Made by a program: the position numbers and the translations under genes. A stretch of DNA of 64,000 nt, from contig NZ_CP033116.1 of NCBI RefSeq assembly GCF_009497895.1, positions 2,976,001-3,040,000 of the forward strand. Direction: 5' to 3'. Shown here piece by piece: positions 53,954 through 63,861 of this stretch (the stretch's first letter is position 1; each line of letters starts with the position of its first letter). The notes beneath the pieces were generated by a model. The model was given only the letters and a program-made list of their open reading frames with translations, was not told where the DNA came from and made no database searches. The DNA comes from Halopseudomonas pelagia (GTDB taxonomy: Bacteria > Pseudomonadota > Gammaproteobacteria > Pseudomonadales > Pseudomonadaceae).

Positions 53954-54081
53954 GGAAAGCCTCGCAGTTGAAATGACAGATTAACTTCTAACTCAGGCTT
54001 TCAGCCCAGTCCAAGGTTATCTGCCATTTCAGTAGATTCTGAAGGGCTGCACCGCATTTAATAGCCGGAGATGAAAATGGC

Positions 54082-54666
54082 TTAGTAGTAAGCGTTTTCT
54101 TTCACGGTGTGGTCAGTCACGTCACGCACGGCGGTAATTTCCGGAATGCGCTCGACCATGGTTTTTTCGATGCCCTCTTTCAAGGTCACATCGACCATGC
54201 CACAACCCTGGCAGCCACCGCCGAATTGCAGAATGGCGACGCCATCCTCAACCACGTCGATCAGCTTGACCTCACCACCGTGGCTGGCCAGCCCGGGGTT
54301 GATCTCGGTCTGCAGCAGGTAGTTGATGCGTTCATTCAGCGGGCTGTCGGCGTTAACCATCGGCACCTTGGCGTTGGGCGCCTTGATGGTCAGTTGGCCG
54401 CCCATGCGGTCGACCGCGTAATCCACTACCGCATCTTCCAGAAAGGGCTCGCTGACCGAATCCAGCCAGACATTGAAAGGCTCCAGCGGAATCATGCGGT
54501 CTTCCGGCTTTTCTTCACCGGGTTTGCAGTAGGCGATACAGGTTTCAGCATAGGGCGTACCCGGCTGAGTAATGAAAACGCGGATGCCTATACCGTCAGT
54601 ATCCTGCTTGGAAAGCAGATCGCCCAGGTATTCCTGCGCCGCGGTTGTCAACAAAATGCCTGCCAT
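54082..54666 (-). CDS. nfuA: Fe-S biogenesis protein NfuA
   Basis: Carrier that delivers 4Fe-4S clusters to client proteins, important in oxidative stress. 194 residues from ATG 54666; the frame extends to 54717 without family similarity. N-terminal A-type-like domain ([20 protein letters not shown]) and C-terminal Nfu domain with Cys152-x-x-Cys155 in [20 protein letters not shown]. The two cysteines ligate the cluster. Divergent from metH, one of several nearby metallo-enzymes. Confidence 0.96.
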   Translation of the reverse strand: MAGILLTTAAQEYLGDLLSKQDTDGIGIRVFITQPGTPYAETCIAYCKPGEEKPEDRMIPLEPFNVWLDSVSEPFLEDAVVDYAVDRMGGQLTIKAPNAKVPMVNADSPLNERINYLLQTEINPGLASHGGEVKLIDVVEDGVAILQFGGGCQGCGMVDVTLKEGIEKTMVERIPEITAVRDVTDHTVKENAYY

Positions 54667-54770
54667 GAATTGCCTCGTACTCAATGACTTTAATGCCGCT
54701 AGTGTACGGGATTGCACTCGGCGAATAAAGTCCTACCTTTCCACTAGGTTATTTCCTCTGCTTACAGATA

Positions 54771-54814
54771 GCCAAGCGCTTGGCGTTCAGTGTGCGCTGC
54801 GCATCTGTTAGAAT
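54771..54814 (+). promoter_or_regulatory. Palindrome and candidate metH promoter
   Basis: GCCAAGCGCTTGGC (54771-54784) is a perfect 14-base palindrome. Directly after it TTCAGT (54786-54791), 17 bases, TAGAAT (54809-54814) could be a -35/-10 pair for metH. The -35 is weak, so this is tentative. There is no cobalamin riboswitch box. Confidence 0.35.
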
Positions 54815-54865
54815 GGCGGGCTTTTCCGTGTGTCTTACCCGTGTGTAACAGAGTCCGGAGTATCA

Positions 54866-57800
54866 ATGTCTGCGCAACAGTCTGATCGCAACGCCCGCCT
54901 GAACGCCCTGAATGCTGCCCTGCGTGAGCGCATTCTGATACTTGATGGCGGTATGGGCACGATGATCCAGAGCTACAAGTTCGAAGAAAACGACTTCCGT
55001 GGAGAGCGTTTTGCCGACTGGCCGTCGGACTTGAAAGGCAACAATGATCTGCTGGTGATTACCCAGCCAGACGCGATTGCGGCTATGGAAAAGGCCTACC
55101 TGGATGCCGGCGCAGACATCATCGAGACCAATACCTTCAACTCCACCAGCGTCTCCCAGGCCGACTACGGCATGCAGGACCTGGCCTATGAGCTGAACCT
55201 GGAAGGCGCGCGCCTGGCTCGTCGCGTATGCGACGAGAAAACCGCTGAAACGCCGGAGCGCCCGCGCTTTGTCGCCGGTGTACTGGGGCCGACCAGCCGC
55301 ACCTGTTCGCTGTCGCCCGACGTCAACAACCCCGGTTACCGCAATATCACTTTCGACCAACTGGTTGAGGACTACATCAATTCGACCAAGGGTCTGATCG
55401 AAGGTGGCGCCGACCTGATTCTGATAGAAACCATTTTCGATACGCTGAATGCCAAGGCAGCGATCTTCGCTGTGCAGGAAACCTTCGACCAGTTGGGCGT
55501 GGAACTGCCGATCATGATCTCCGGCACCATCACCGACGCCTCCGGCCGTACCCTGTCAGGGCAGACTACCGAAGCCTTCTGGAACTCGGTCTGCCATGCC
55601 AAACCCATTTCCGTCGGCCTGAACTGCGCGCTGGGTGCCAAGGAACTGCGCCCCTATCTGGAAGAGCTGTCCGACAAGGCCGCCACGCATATCTCCGCTC
55701 ACCCGAATGCCGGCCTGCCGAACGAGTTCGGTGAATACGACGAAATGTCCGAGCAAACCGCGGCGATCATTGAAGAGTTTGCTCAGGCAGGCTTCCTGAA
55801 TATTGTTGGCGGCTGCTGTGGTACGACGCCGGCACATATCGAAGCGATCGCCAAAGCCGTCGCCAAGTATCCGCCACGCGCCATCCCGGACATTCCCAAG
55901 GCCTGCCGCCTGTCCGGCCTTGAGCCATTCACGATTGACCGCAGCTCGCTGTTCGTCAACGTTGGCGAGCGTACCAACATTACCGGCTCTGCCCGCTTCG
56001 CCCGGCTGATCCGTGAGGACAACTACACCGAAGCCCTGGAAGTCGCCCTGCAGCAGGTTGAAGCCGGCGCGCAGATAATCGACATCAACATGGATGAGGG
56101 CATGCTGGATTCGAAGAAGGCGATGGTCACCTTCCTGAATCTGATTGCCGGCGAGCCGGATATCTCCCGCGTGCCGATCATGATCGACTCGTCCAAATGG
56201 GAAGTGATCGAAGCCGGCCTGAAATGCATCCAGGGCAAGGGCATCGTCAACTCGATCTCCATGAAGGAAGGCGTCGAGCAGTTCAAGCAGCAGGCGCGCC
56301 TGTGCAAGCGCTACGGCGCGGCCGTGGTGGTCATGGCCTTTGACGAACAGGGCCAGGCCGATACTGCCGCGCGCAAGCGCGAGATCTGCAAGCGCTCTTA
56401 CGACATTCTGGTCAATGAAGTCGGCTTTCCGCCGGAAGACATCATCTTTGACCCGAACATCTTCGCCATCGCCACCGGTATCGAAGAGCACAACAACTAC
56501 GCCGTCGACTTTATCGAGGCCTGTGCCTATATCCGTGACGAACTGCCCTACGCGCTGACCTCCGGCGGCGTGTCCAACGTGTCCTTCTCGTTCCGTGGCA
56601 ACAACCCGGTGCGTGAGGCGATCCACTCGGTGTTCCTGCTGCATGCGATTCGCAACGGCCTGACTATGGGTATCGTTAACGCCGGCCAGTTGGAAATCTA
56701 CGACGAGATCCCGAAGAAGCTGCGCGATATCGTTGAAGACGTGGTGCTCAACCGCTCACCCGGCGGCACCGATGCGTTGCTGGCCGTAGCCGATGAATAC
56801 AAGGGCGACGGCAGCGTCAAGGAAGCGGAAAGCGAAGAGTGGCGCGGCTGGGACGTGAACAAGCGTCTGGAGCATTCGCTGGTCAAGGGCATCACCGCGT
56901 TCATCATCGACGATACCGAAGAAGCCCGTCAGCAATGCGCGCGCCCGATTGAAGTGATCGAAGGCCCGCTGATGGCCGGCATGAATATCGTGGGCGACCT
57001 GTTCGGTGCCGGCAAGATGTTCCTGCCGCAGGTGGTCAAATCTGCCCGCGTGATGAAGCAGGCAGTCGCGCACCTGATTCCCTTTATCGAACTGGAAAAG
57101 GGCGACAAGCCCGAAGCCAAGGGCAAGATCCTCATGGCCACGGTCAAGGGCGACGTGCACGACATCGGCAAGAACATTGTCGGCGTGGTCCTCGGCTGTA
57201 ACGGCTACGACGTGGTCGATATGGGCGTGATGGTGCCAGCGGACAAGATCCTGAAAACCGCGATTGAAGAAAAGTGCGACATCATCGGCCTGTCCGGTCT
57301 GATCACTCCGTCGCTGGATGAGATGGTCCACGTCGCCAAGGAAATGCAGCGCCAGGGCTTTACTCTGCCGCTGATGATTGGCGGCGCGACTACTTCCAAG
57401 GCGCACACAGCGGTGAAGATCGAGCCGCACTACAAGAATGATGCAGTGATCTACGTCACCGACGCCTCGCGCGCTGTGGGTGTAGCCACCAGCCTGCTGT
57501 CCAAGGAAATCAAGCCGGACTATATCGCCAAGATCCGTGCGGATTACGAAGTGGTACGTGAACGCACCGCTAACCGTAGCGCCCGCACCCAGTACCTGAG
57601 CTACGAGCAGGCCAAGGCCAACAAACTGCAACTGGACTGGGATAACTACCAGCCACCGGTGCCGACCTTTACCGGCATCAAGACACTGGACGATATCGAC
57701 CTGGCGCAACTGGTTGAATTTATCGACTGGACTCCGTTCTTCATCTCCTGGGATCTGGCCGGCAAATACCCGCGCATCCTTGAGGATGAAGTAGTCGGCG

Positions 57801-58570
57801 AAGCCGCGCGCAGCCTCTTCTCCGACGCCCAGGCGATGCTCAAGCGGATGATCGACGAGAAGCTGATCCGCGCCAAGGCGGTGCTCGGTTTCTGGCCGGC
57901 TAATCAGGTCGATGACGATGATATCGCCCTGTTCGATGAACAGGGTAAAGACATTGCCACCCTGCACCACCTGCGCCAACAGGGCATCAAGCCGGACAAC
58001 AAGCCCAGCCAGTCGCTGGCCGATTACGTCGCGCCCAAGGCCTCGGGCAAAACCGATTACGTCGGCGGCTTTATTACTACCGCCGGTATCGGTGCCGAAG
58101 AGTTGGCCAAGGAATACGAAGCCAAGAACGACGATTACAACGCGATCATGGTCAAGGCTCTGGCCGACCGTCTGGCCGAAGCCTGCGCCGAATGGTTGCA
58201 CCGTGAGGTACGCACCCGTTATTGGGGGTATGCTGGTGACGAGCAGTTGGATAACGACCAACTGATCAAGGAAAAATACCAGGGCATCCGCCCTGCCCCA
58301 GGCTACCCGGCCTGCCCGGATCATACCGAGAAGGCCACGCTGTTCAGCCTGCTGGATCCCGAGCAGAACTGCGGCGTGACCCTGACCGAAAGTTTCGCCA
58401 TGTTCCCGACCGCAGCCGTCAGCGGCTGGTACTTCTCGCACCCGGAGTCGAAATATTTTGCCGTGGGTAAGATCACCAAGGATCAGGTCGAGTCGTATAA
58501 CGAGCGCAAAGGGCAGGAACTGAGTATCACCGAGCGCTGGTTGTCGCCGAACCTGTCCTACGACAATTGA
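54866..58570 (+). CDS. metH: Cobalamin-dependent methionine synthase
   Basis: Transfers methyl from methyltetrahydrofolate through cobalamin to homocysteine. 1234 residues from ATG 54866 ([10 protein letters not shown]) behind CCGGAG. Homocysteine domain with Zn ligands Cys254 (GLNCALG) and Cys317/Cys318 (GGCCGTTP), folate domain from about 360 ([17 protein letters not shown]), B12 domain with His765 in [11 protein letters not shown] as lower axial ligand, and the AdoMet reactivation domain with [15 protein letters not shown]. All domains are present and intact. Confidence 0.97.
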   Translation: MSAQQSDRNARLNALNAALRERILILDGGMGTMIQSYKFEENDFRGERFADWPSDLKGNNDLLVITQPDAIAAMEKAYLDAGADIIETNTFNSTSVSQADYGMQDLAYELNLEGARLARRVCDEKTAETPERPRFVAGVLGPTSRTCSLSPDVNNPGYRNITFDQLVEDYINSTKGLIEGGADLILIETIFDTLNAKAAIFAVQETFDQLGVELPIMISGTITDASGRTLSGQTTEAFWNSVCHAKPISVGLNCALGAKELRPYLEELSDKAATHISAHPNAGLPNEFGEYDEMSEQTAAIIEEFAQAGFLNIVGGCCGTTPAHIEAIAKAVAKYPPRAIPDIPKACRLSGLEPFTIDRSSLFVNVGERTNITGSARFARLIREDNYTEALEVALQQVEAGAQIIDINMDEGMLDSKKAMVTFLNLIAGEPDISRVPIMIDSSKWEVIEAGLKCIQGKGIVNSISMKEGVEQFKQQARLCKRYGAAVVVMAFDEQGQADTAARKREICKRSYDILVNEVGFPPEDIIFDPNIFAIATGIEEHNNYAVDFIEACAYIRDELPYALTSGGVSNVSFSFRGNNPVREAIHSVFLLHAIRNGLTMGIVNAGQLEIYDEIPKKLRDIVEDVVLNRSPGGTDALLAVADEYKGDGSVKEAESEEWRGWDVNKRLEHSLVKGITAFIIDDTEEARQQCARPIEVIEGPLMAGMNIVGDLFGAGKMFLPQVVKSARVMKQAVAHLIPFIELEKGDKPEAKGKILMATVKGDVHDIGKNIVGVVLGCNGYDVVDMGVMVPADKILKTAIEEKCDIIGLSGLITPSLDEMVHVAKEMQRQGFTLPLMIGGATTSKAHTAVKIEPHYKNDAVIYVTDASRAVGVATSLLSKEIKPDYIAKIRADYEVVRERTANRSARTQYLSYEQAKANKLQLDWDNYQPPVPTFTGIKTLDDIDLAQLVEFIDWTPFFISWDLAGKYPRILEDEVVGEAARSLFSDAQAMLKRMIDEKLIRAKAVLGFWPANQVDDDDIALFDEQGKDIATLHHLRQQGIKPDNKPSQSLADYVAPKASGKTDYVGGFITTAGIGAEELAKEYEAKNDDYNAIMVKALADRLAEACAEWLHREVRTRYWGYAGDEQLDNDQLIKEKYQGIRPAPGYPACPDHTEKATLFSLLDPEQNCGVTLTESFAMFPTAAVSGWYFSHPESKYFAVGKITKDQVESYNERKGQELSITERWLSPNLSYDN

Positions 58571-58638
58571 TCCGCTGACTTGACCGACCGCTAGCCTGTG
58601 CCATGATGCGCATAGGCTGGCTTAACAAAGAGGCAATG

Positions 58639-58866
58639 ATGAGCGACCCGCACAAGCAAGAAAAGCCGGAAGGCATGACTCTAAGGGAAACCCTTTCCAG
58701 TGTGCTCTGGGCAGCTCTGGGGGTGCATAGTAACAAGGCACGCGAGCGGGATTTTACCAAGGGTAAGCCCTCGCACTTCATCATTGCCGGCGTGCTTTTC
58801 ACGCTGCTGTTCATACTGATCATTTTTGGCGTGGTGAAAGGCGTGCTGCATCTGGCGGGTATCTGA
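58639..58866 (+). CDS. DUF2970 small membrane protein
   Basis: 75-residue protein with one C-terminal membrane helix (FIIAGVLFTLLFILIIFGVV) and the DUF2970 signature LRETLSSVLWAALGVHSN KARERDF-like stretch. Start ATG 58639 is preceded by AGAGG; ATG 58636 just before it is an alternative, and an upstream one at 58603 adds 12 residues. Function unknown. It sits 68 bases after metH. Confidence 0.85.
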   Translation: MSDPHKQEKPEGMTLRETLSSVLWAALGVHSNKARERDFTKGKPSHFIIAGVLFTLLFILIIFGVVKGVLHLAGI

Positions 58867-58873
58867 AACGCAT

Positions 58874-58901
58874 CCGGCCAGCGCAAAGACAGGCTGGCCG
58901 G
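58874..58901 (+). terminator. Possible terminator after DUF2970
   Basis: Nine-bp stem CCGGCCAGC / GCTGGCCGG with a 10-base loop starts 8 bases after the DUF2970 stop. Only a weak T-rich stretch follows (TTGGGTTTTG further on), so efficiency is doubtful. Confidence 0.5.
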
Positions 58902-58971
58902 AAGGTGAAAACTTGGGTTTTGAACGGTGTTGAAACGCTACATCAGTAAAACGTGATATCGAACGTGACTA

Positions 58972-59094
58972 TCAGCTATTGCTGACCCAGATCACCGCAG
59001 TAATCACCGCGATCAAAATCAGGGCGACGGCAGCAAAGGCATCAAGGTGACTGTCAGTGTTGGACGTTTCCTGCAGGTCGTGTTCGTTCATCAT
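58972..59094 (-). CDS. 40-residue single-span membrane peptide
   Basis: Short leftward gene, not in the usual gene-size range: ATG 59094 (second ATG 59091) with AAAAGGA six bases upstream, stop TGA at 58972-58974. The product starts MMNEHDLQETSNTDSHLD, acidic and soluble-looking, and continues with one hydrophobic helix, AFAAVALILIAVITAVIWV, ending SNS. A charged N-terminus plus a single span and a good ribosome site support a real gene. It lies divergent from the sulfite/nitrite reductase gene, 265 bases apart. Function unknown; I recall no named family. Confidence 0.6.
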   Translation of the reverse strand: MMNEHDLQETSNTDSHLDAFAAVALILIAVITAVIWVSNS

Positions 59095-59359
59095 GGCGAT
59101 CCTTTTAATTGTTATGGGCACAGACACACTAACGTTAAGCCTGCCTGTGCCCGCCTGTCAAACCCCGAAATGCGCTTTTATAGGAATGAGTGATATGCAC
59201 AGCCGGTAATGTGTAATTTGAATATAAACATATAGATAAACATTCCTTTTGTGCATATTGAAAATTTGCTATCTTTCCGCCCTTACCTACTTGCCCAATC
59301 GGCTGGCCGACGCTGAATTCAACGCGCGCCGCCTGATCACCATTCAACAGGTTGTCTGA

Positions 59360-61018
59360 ATGTATATTTATGACGAGTATGATCAACGGATCGTCGAGGA
59401 ACGCGTCAAGCAGTTCCGCGACCAGACCCGCCGCTACCTGGCTGGCGAACTGAGCGATCCCGAATTCCTGCCCCTGCGTCTGCAGAACGGTCTCTACGTT
59501 CAGCGCTATGCGCCCATGTTGCGCGTGGCCATTCCCTATGGCCTGGTATCGTCCAAGCAGATGCGCAAGCTGGCGTTTATTGCCCGTGAATACGACAAGG
59601 GCTATGCACACTTCAGCACCCGTCAGAACGTACAGTTCAACTGGCCCGCGCTGGAAGATGTGCCGGACATTCTCGCTCACCTGGCTGAAGTGCAGATGCA
59701 CGCCATCCAGACCAGCGGCAACTGCATCCGTAACACCACGACCGACCAATTCGCTGGCGTCGCCGCAGACGAGCTGGTCGATCCGCGTCCCTGGTGTGAA
59801 ATCATCCGCCAGTGGTCGACCTTCCACCCGGAATTCGCCTTCCTGCCACGCAAGTTCAAGATCGCCGTCAACGGCGCGACCGAAGACCGTGCAGCCATCG
59901 GCGTGCACGACATCGGCCTGAACGTGGTCAAGAACGACGCCGGCGAAGTTGGCTTCCGTGTATTGGTCGGCGGCGGCCTGGGCCGCACGCCCATGGTCGG
60001 CAGCGAGATCAACGCCTTCCTGCCCTGGGAGCACCTGCTGACCTATCTGGACGCCATTCTGCGTGTATATAACCGCTATGGCCGCCGGGACAACAAGTAC
60101 AAGGCGCGGATCAAGATTCTGGTCAAGGCGCTGACGCCTGAAGTGTTCGCCGAAAAGGTCAACGCTGAATGGGCGCACACCAAAGATGGTCCCGCTACCC
60201 TGACTGAAGAAGAGCTGCACCGCGTAGCCAAACACTTCAGCGCCCCTGCCTACCAGCAGTTCAGCGGTGATGATGCTGACTACCTGGCCAAGCGTGAAGC
60301 CGAGAAAGGCTTCAACAACTGGGCCATGCGCAATATCCAGGCGCACAAGGTACCCGGCTACGCTGCCGTCACCCTGTCACTGAAGCCGACTGCCGTTGCC
60401 CCCGGCGATGCGACTGACAAACAGATGGACGCCGCCGCCGAACTGGCCGACCGTTTCAGCTTCGGTGAACTGCGCGTGACCCACCAGCAGAACCTGGTGC
60501 TGGCCGATGTGCGCCAGGCCGACCTGTACGCCCTGTGGGAAGCAGCCAAGGAGCAAGGTTTTGCCACGCCGAACATCGGCCTGCTGACCGACATAATCTG
60601 CTGCCCCGGTGGCGATTTCTGCTCTCTGGCCAACGCCAAATCCATCCCGATTGCCGAAGCCCTGCAGCGCACCTTCGATGATCTGGATTACCTGCACGAT
60701 ATCGGCAACCTGGACCTGAACATCTCCGGCTGCATGAACGCCTGTGGTCACCACCACGTCGGCCATATCGGCGTACTGGGTGTAGACAAGAAAGGCGCCG
60801 AGTTCTACCAGGTTTCCCTGGGTGGCAACAGTGGCCGTAACGCCGCTATTGGCAAGATCCTCGGCCCGTCCTTCGCCGCCGAAGAGATGCCCGCGGTAGT
60901 GACCAAGGTGGTCGACGTCTACCTGGAACGCCGCACACCAGAAGAAGATTTTATCGACACCTTCGAGCGTATCGGCATGGACCCCTTCAAGGAGCGTGTA
61001 TATGCAGCAACTCATTAA
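59360..61018 (+). CDS. cysI: Sulfite/nitrite reductase hemoprotein (CysI-like)
   Basis: Siroheme/4Fe-4S reductase of the sulfite/nitrite family, 552 residues, with two ferredoxin-like half domains. The N-terminal RQNVQFNWPALEDVPDILA and the substrate-binding TSGNCIRNTT are followed by the cluster ligands Cys415-x5-Cys421 (ICCPGGDFC) and Cys458-x3-Cys462 (SGCMNACG), the four coordinating the Fe4S4 next to siroheme. Pseudomonads use this gene with DUF934 in assimilatory sulfate reduction. Nitrite reduction cannot be excluded from sequence. Confidence 0.92.
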   Translation: MYIYDEYDQRIVEERVKQFRDQTRRYLAGELSDPEFLPLRLQNGLYVQRYAPMLRVAIPYGLVSSKQMRKLAFIAREYDKGYAHFSTRQNVQFNWPALEDVPDILAHLAEVQMHAIQTSGNCIRNTTTDQFAGVAADELVDPRPWCEIIRQWSTFHPEFAFLPRKFKIAVNGATEDRAAIGVHDIGLNVVKNDAGEVGFRVLVGGGLGRTPMVGSEINAFLPWEHLLTYLDAILRVYNRYGRRDNKYKARIKILVKALTPEVFAEKVNAEWAHTKDGPATLTEEELHRVAKHFSAPAYQQFSGDDADYLAKREAEKGFNNWAMRNIQAHKVPGYAAVTLSLKPTAVAPGDATDKQMDAAAELADRFSFGELRVTHQQNLVLADVRQADLYALWEAAKEQGFATPNIGLLTDIICCPGGDFCSLANAKSIPIAEALQRTFDDLDYLHDIGNLDLNISGCMNACGHHHVGHIGVLGVDKKGAEFYQVSLGGNSGRNAAIGKILGPSFAAEEMPAVVTKVVDVYLERRTPEEDFIDTFERIGMDPFKERVYAATH

Positions 61019-61499
61019 AGGCGACGCGCTGATCAAGGAAACCTGGCACGTGCTGCCAGCCGAGACCACGCTCGAAGGCCTGAGCAACAGCGACGACCTG
61101 ATCGTTCCGCTCAACCTCTGGCTGGATCATTCCCACGCCCTGAAAGCACGCGACGGCGGCCTGGGTGTATGGCTGAACAGCGACGAAGAAGTGGAAGCCA
61201 TCGCCGATGACCTGGAACACTTTCAGGTCATTGCCCTGAACTTCCCGGTATTCAGCGACGGCCGCAGCTACTCCAACGCCCGCCTGCTGCGTGACCGCTA
61301 CGGCTACAAGGGTGAAGTCCGCGCCATTGGCGATGTGCTGCGCGACCAGCTGTTTCTGATGAAGCGTTGTGGCTTTGATGCCTTCGTGATCCGCGAAGAC
61401 CGCAATGCTGAGGAAGCGCTGGAAAGCCTCAAGGACTTCTCCGAGGTTTATCAGGCGGCTACTGATCAGCCGTTGCCGTTGTTTCGTCGGCGGGCCTAA
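61002..61499 (+). CDS. DUF934 protein, reductase partner
   Basis: 165-residue soluble protein of DUF934 (MQQLIKGDALIKETWHVLPA start; LEHFQVIALNFPVFSDGRSY and GYKGEVRAIGDVLRDQLFLM in the core). Genes of this family are found directly after cysI-type reductases in pseudomonads; a role in sulfur assimilation is presumed. Start ATG 61002 has AAGGAG seven bases upstream; GTG 60996 was not used. It overlaps the reductase end by 17 bases, so translation is coupled. Confidence 0.9.
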   Translation: MQQLIKGDALIKETWHVLPAETTLEGLSNSDDLIVPLNLWLDHSHALKARDGGLGVWLNSDEEVEAIADDLEHFQVIALNFPVFSDGRSYSNARLLRDRYGYKGEVRAIGDVLRDQLFLMKRCGFDAFVIREDRNAEEALESLKDFSEVYQAATDQPLPLFRRRA

Positions 61500-61513
61500 G
61501 CTATATCGTACTA

Positions 61514-61537
61514 AAGCCGGGGCGCCCTGCCCCGGTT
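61514..61537 (+). terminator. Terminator-like hairpin after DUF934
   Basis: CCGGGGC / GCCCCGG (61517-61523, 61529-61535) with a GCCCT loop just past the DUF934 stop, followed by a modest T-rich stretch (TTGCTTTGCCCTT). Likely ends the reductase operon. Confidence 0.6.
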
Positions 61538-61892
61538 GCTTTGCCCTTCCCATAAAGTCGCAAACAAGATCGTTGCAACTTCCTAGCAAACCGTAGCACT
61601 ATGCCAGTAACTGCTCACACGCAGTCCCCTCTTTGCTGGCATGGATGCCCTGCTTTTCTTTTTCAGGCTCCTCTCCTCCGCATGATGGCTTGCTGTGTGG
61701 TGTGCTCGACTAGGTCGGTCATAACAGCGATATACCGCGTTCGGTTTAATGTGCTGAACAGTCTTAAACGGGCACCCAATAGGCTGAACTTCATAAATAC
61801 GTTCAAGCTCGAAACCAGGATATTAAACTGCATGTCGATAACGCATTCGGTCTAATCGCTATTTGCCATCAAAGAAATATTGGGGGATTGCC
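61538..61892. other. AT-richer spacer at the start of the accessory region
   Basis: 355 bases without a credible gene. Base composition changes from the GC-rich flank to a more AT-rich sequence with short T runs (for example CTTTTCTTTTTCAGG near 61650), and codon use in the next gene also differs from the left. A GGGGGA-rich segment (61880-61885) lies just ahead of the ATPase start. No tRNA or attachment site was seen at this junction. Confidence 0.4.
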
Positions 61893-62206
61893 TTGACACT
61901 AAAAACAATAACAATCGAGAACGTTAAGGGAATTGCTCATCAGCGGTTTGATCTCGATATCATTCCCAATAAGCCATCTCTCTTGGTTGCTCCCAATGGC
62001 TTTGGAAAAAGCTCGTTCGCTACCGCGTTCGCCTCCCTTAATGCAGCACGACTCAAGTTACCCGCAGAGAATCTCCATCGAAAAATGGAGGACAACAAGC
62101 CGAAGTTAACTATGTCGGTAGAAACAGCCGGAATAGCGATAGAACTAGTTGCTGATGAGAACATAAATGAGATTTCGGCAAAATTTGATATCCACGTTCC
62201 GGTAAC
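61893..62206 (+). pseudogene. 5' part of an SMC/RecF-like ATPase gene, interrupted by IS3 element
   Basis: Begins at a TTG (61893) behind GGGGGA. The N-terminus is that of a RecF/SMC-type ATPase: LTLKTITIENVKGIAHQRFD, then a Walker A P-loop APNGFGKSS at residues 33-41 with an added S-x-F-A-T-A-F. The coding frame continues with ETAGIAIELVADENINEISA and ends in FDIHVPVT, where the insertion begins at 62207. After the insertion a matching open frame resumes at 63862. Composition is AT-richer than the neighbouring house-keeping genes, suggesting transfer. Partners and the rest of the gene are outside the window. Confidence 0.75.
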
Positions 62207-62236
62207 TGTCAAGGTATCTGTCGCCCTGTTTGATTT

Positions 62237-63301
62237 TTATGCAGCTATTTTCTCTACCTCCCTAACTACTCGGCGCTCTGGGTTTAGCGATACTAATGTC
62301 ACAGGATGCCAGTTGCGGGTGTCACCACTCCAGCGCTCAGGATGCGCAGCTCTGGCTGCAAGGTTGAGCGCATGTCTCTTGGCTAATATGGCTTTGTCTT
62401 CTCCTGTGTGGCGCTGCATCGGCGTCACGAAGCGGATAGCACTGTGGCGGTGCTCATAGTTGTACCACTGGACGAAGCCGTGCACCCAACGCTGGGCAGC
62501 TGATAGGTCAGCGAAGCCACTGACGGGGTAGTTCGGCACATACTTGCAGGTGCGGAACAGAGCCTCGGAGAAGGCGTTATCGTTGCTCACACGCGGTCGA
62601 CTGAACGAAGGCTGGATCTGCAGATCTCTCAGCTTCTCAAGCAAGGTGACGCCTTTGAAGGGGCTGCCGTTATCAGCGTGCAGCACCAGAGGCTGGCCTA
62701 CCATGTTTTCGGCCAGCACGGCTCGTTCAATGACACGGCGTGAGTTAGCTGCAGACTCCCCCAGAAAGGCTTCCCAGCCCACGACTTTACGGCTGAAGAT
62801 GTCGAGGATCATCACCAGATAGTAGTAGGTACCCTTGGCTGGCCCAGGAAGCCAGGTGCAGTCCCAGGACCATACCTGGTTGGGGGCGATTGCTGTATGT
62901 GTAGTCGGCGCTGGCTGTGATTTGCGGGCTTTGGCGCGTCCCCGGTGTGCCAGCTGGCCATGTTTACGCAGTACTCGATAAAAGCTCGATACGGAGGCAA
63001 TGTAACGCTGCTCTTCATCCATCAGCCGAATAACAATCTGATCCGGCGGTAAAGCAGCAAACTCGTCACGGTGGCATTGCCTCAAGATCTCAGCCTCTTC
63101 TTCTGGGGTCAGCGCATTAGCAGGGGCTGGGCGTTCGGCTACAGGGCGTTTATCGCCTGTTAGCTTTCCCGCCTGCATCCAGCGTTGGTGAGTCCGGATA
63201 GAAATCCCGACGACTTCACAGGCAGCCGTCAAGGTGGCGCCCTCGTTGCAGGCGACAGCAATCAGCTCTACGGCACGTTGGCGATCCTCGATGCTGATCA
63301 T
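62237..63301 (-). CDS. IS3-family transposase OrfB (DDE integrase domain)
   Basis: 354 residues with the rve-type catalytic core. N-terminal HTH (LTAACEVVGISIRTHQRWMQ, about 18-37), then the DDE motif: first Asp in WSWDCTWLPG, second in LVLHADNGSPF, Glu in SNDNAFSEALFRTCKY. C-terminal ERWSGDTRNWHPVTLVSLNP. Starts with ATG at 63301 overlapping the orfA stop by 4 bases; may instead be read as an OrfAB fusion by -1 frameshift at the A7 run in orfA. Appears full length. Confidence 0.92.
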   Translation of the reverse strand: MISIEDRQRAVELIAVACNEGATLTAACEVVGISIRTHQRWMQAGKLTGDKRPVAERPAPANALTPEEEAEILRQCHRDEFAALPPDQIVIRLMDEEQRYIASVSSFYRVLRKHGQLAHRGRAKARKSQPAPTTHTAIAPNQVWSWDCTWLPGPAKGTYYYLVMILDIFSRKVVGWEAFLGESAANSRRVIERAVLAENMVGQPLVLHADNGSPFKGVTLLEKLRDLQIQPSFSRPRVSNDNAFSEALFRTCKYVPNYPVSGFADLSAAQRWVHGFVQWYNYEHRHSAIRFVTPMQRHTGEDKAILAKRHALNLAARAAHPERWSGDTRNWHPVTLVSLNPERRVVREVEKIAA

Positions 63302-63795
63302 GACTCCTCGTCCCCCCAGATCGCCCGTGCTTTTTTTGACAGCGTCAGCAGTGCTGCTGTCTCCGCGAGTGCTGTGTTCTTGCGATGTAGCTCTCGTTCC
63401 AGCTCTTTGATCCGCTTGCGCTGCTGCTTGGCTTCATCCGCTTCTCGACGGCGGTCCTCATAGGACAGGCTGGCGGCTTGTTCGCAGTCATGACGCCAGC
63501 GTTGCAGCTGCTCGGGATACAGTCCCCGTTGACGACAATAGGCAGCAACGTCTTCGGTGTTCATCGCTGCGGTCTCAACCACCGCTGCAAACTTGTCTCG
63601 GGACGACCAGCCGGACGTACCCTGGTCACTTGCATCGGGCAAGCAGCGTCCCTCAGCACGAGCTTCTTTGCGCCACTTGTAAACAGTGGCTGGCGAGATA
63701 CCCTCCTGCCGGGCGACCTCTTCTACGCTTTGGTTATAAGGCGGTAACAGCTTGGCCACAGCGGCCTGACGTCGCTCATCGGAATAGCGAGGCAT
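63298..63795 (-). CDS. IS3-family transposase OrfA (HTH)
   Basis: 165 residues: N-terminal HTH (MPRYSDERRQAAVAKLLPPY, VARQEGISPATVYKWRKEAR) and a second HTH-like region, then a coiled-coil (about 115-150, READEAKQQRKRIKELEREL) with leucine-rich spacing for dimerisation. ATG 63795 is used rather than TTG 63807. Near the end a run of seven A (TCAAAAAAAGC on the coding strand, window 63331-63337) could serve as -1 slippery heptamer A-AAA-AAA in frame to produce OrfAB. Confidence 0.9.
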   Translation of the reverse strand: MPRYSDERRQAAVAKLLPPYNQSVEEVARQEGISPATVYKWRKEARAEGRCLPDASDQGTSGWSSRDKFAAVVETAAMNTEDVAAYCRQRGLYPEQLQRWRHDCEQAASLSYEDRRREADEAKQQRKRIKELERELHRKNTALAETAALLTLSKKARAIWGDEES

Positions 63796-63861
63796 ACAGA
63801 TCTCCAAACGCCCCTGAATGTTTAAGAGAGTGTAACAAGGGACGCGACATCAATCCTGACA

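Larger units (their letters stand above)
62207..63861 (-). mobile_element. IS3-family insertion sequence
   Basis: 1655-base element with two leftward genes (orfA, orfB) bounded by imperfect inverted repeats: left end TGTCAAGGTATCTGTCGC (62207-62224) and right end, read inward, TGTCAGGATTGATGTCGC (63861-63844), 13 of 18 identical. Ends begin TG as usual. No clear target duplication flanks it (left AAC, right GAG), unlike typical IS3 insertions. It interrupts an ATPase gene. Confidence 0.8.

Noticed and set aside
54718..54865. Cobalamin riboswitch before metH
   Set aside because: No B12-box-like conserved segment and too little room between nfuA and metH for the full structure.
56756..58441. 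561-codon open frame on the minus strand inside metH
   Set aside because: Antisense shadow of a fully motif-supported methionine synthase.
59135..60346. 403-codon open frame on the minus strand over the reductase gene
   Set aside because: Shadow of the CysI-like frame; the real leftward gene nearby is the 40-residue peptide at 58972-59094.
62200..62206. Target-site duplication of the IS3 element
   Set aside because: The bases left (GGTAAC) and right (GAGGGG) of the inferred ends do not match for 3-6 bases, so no duplication can be claimed.
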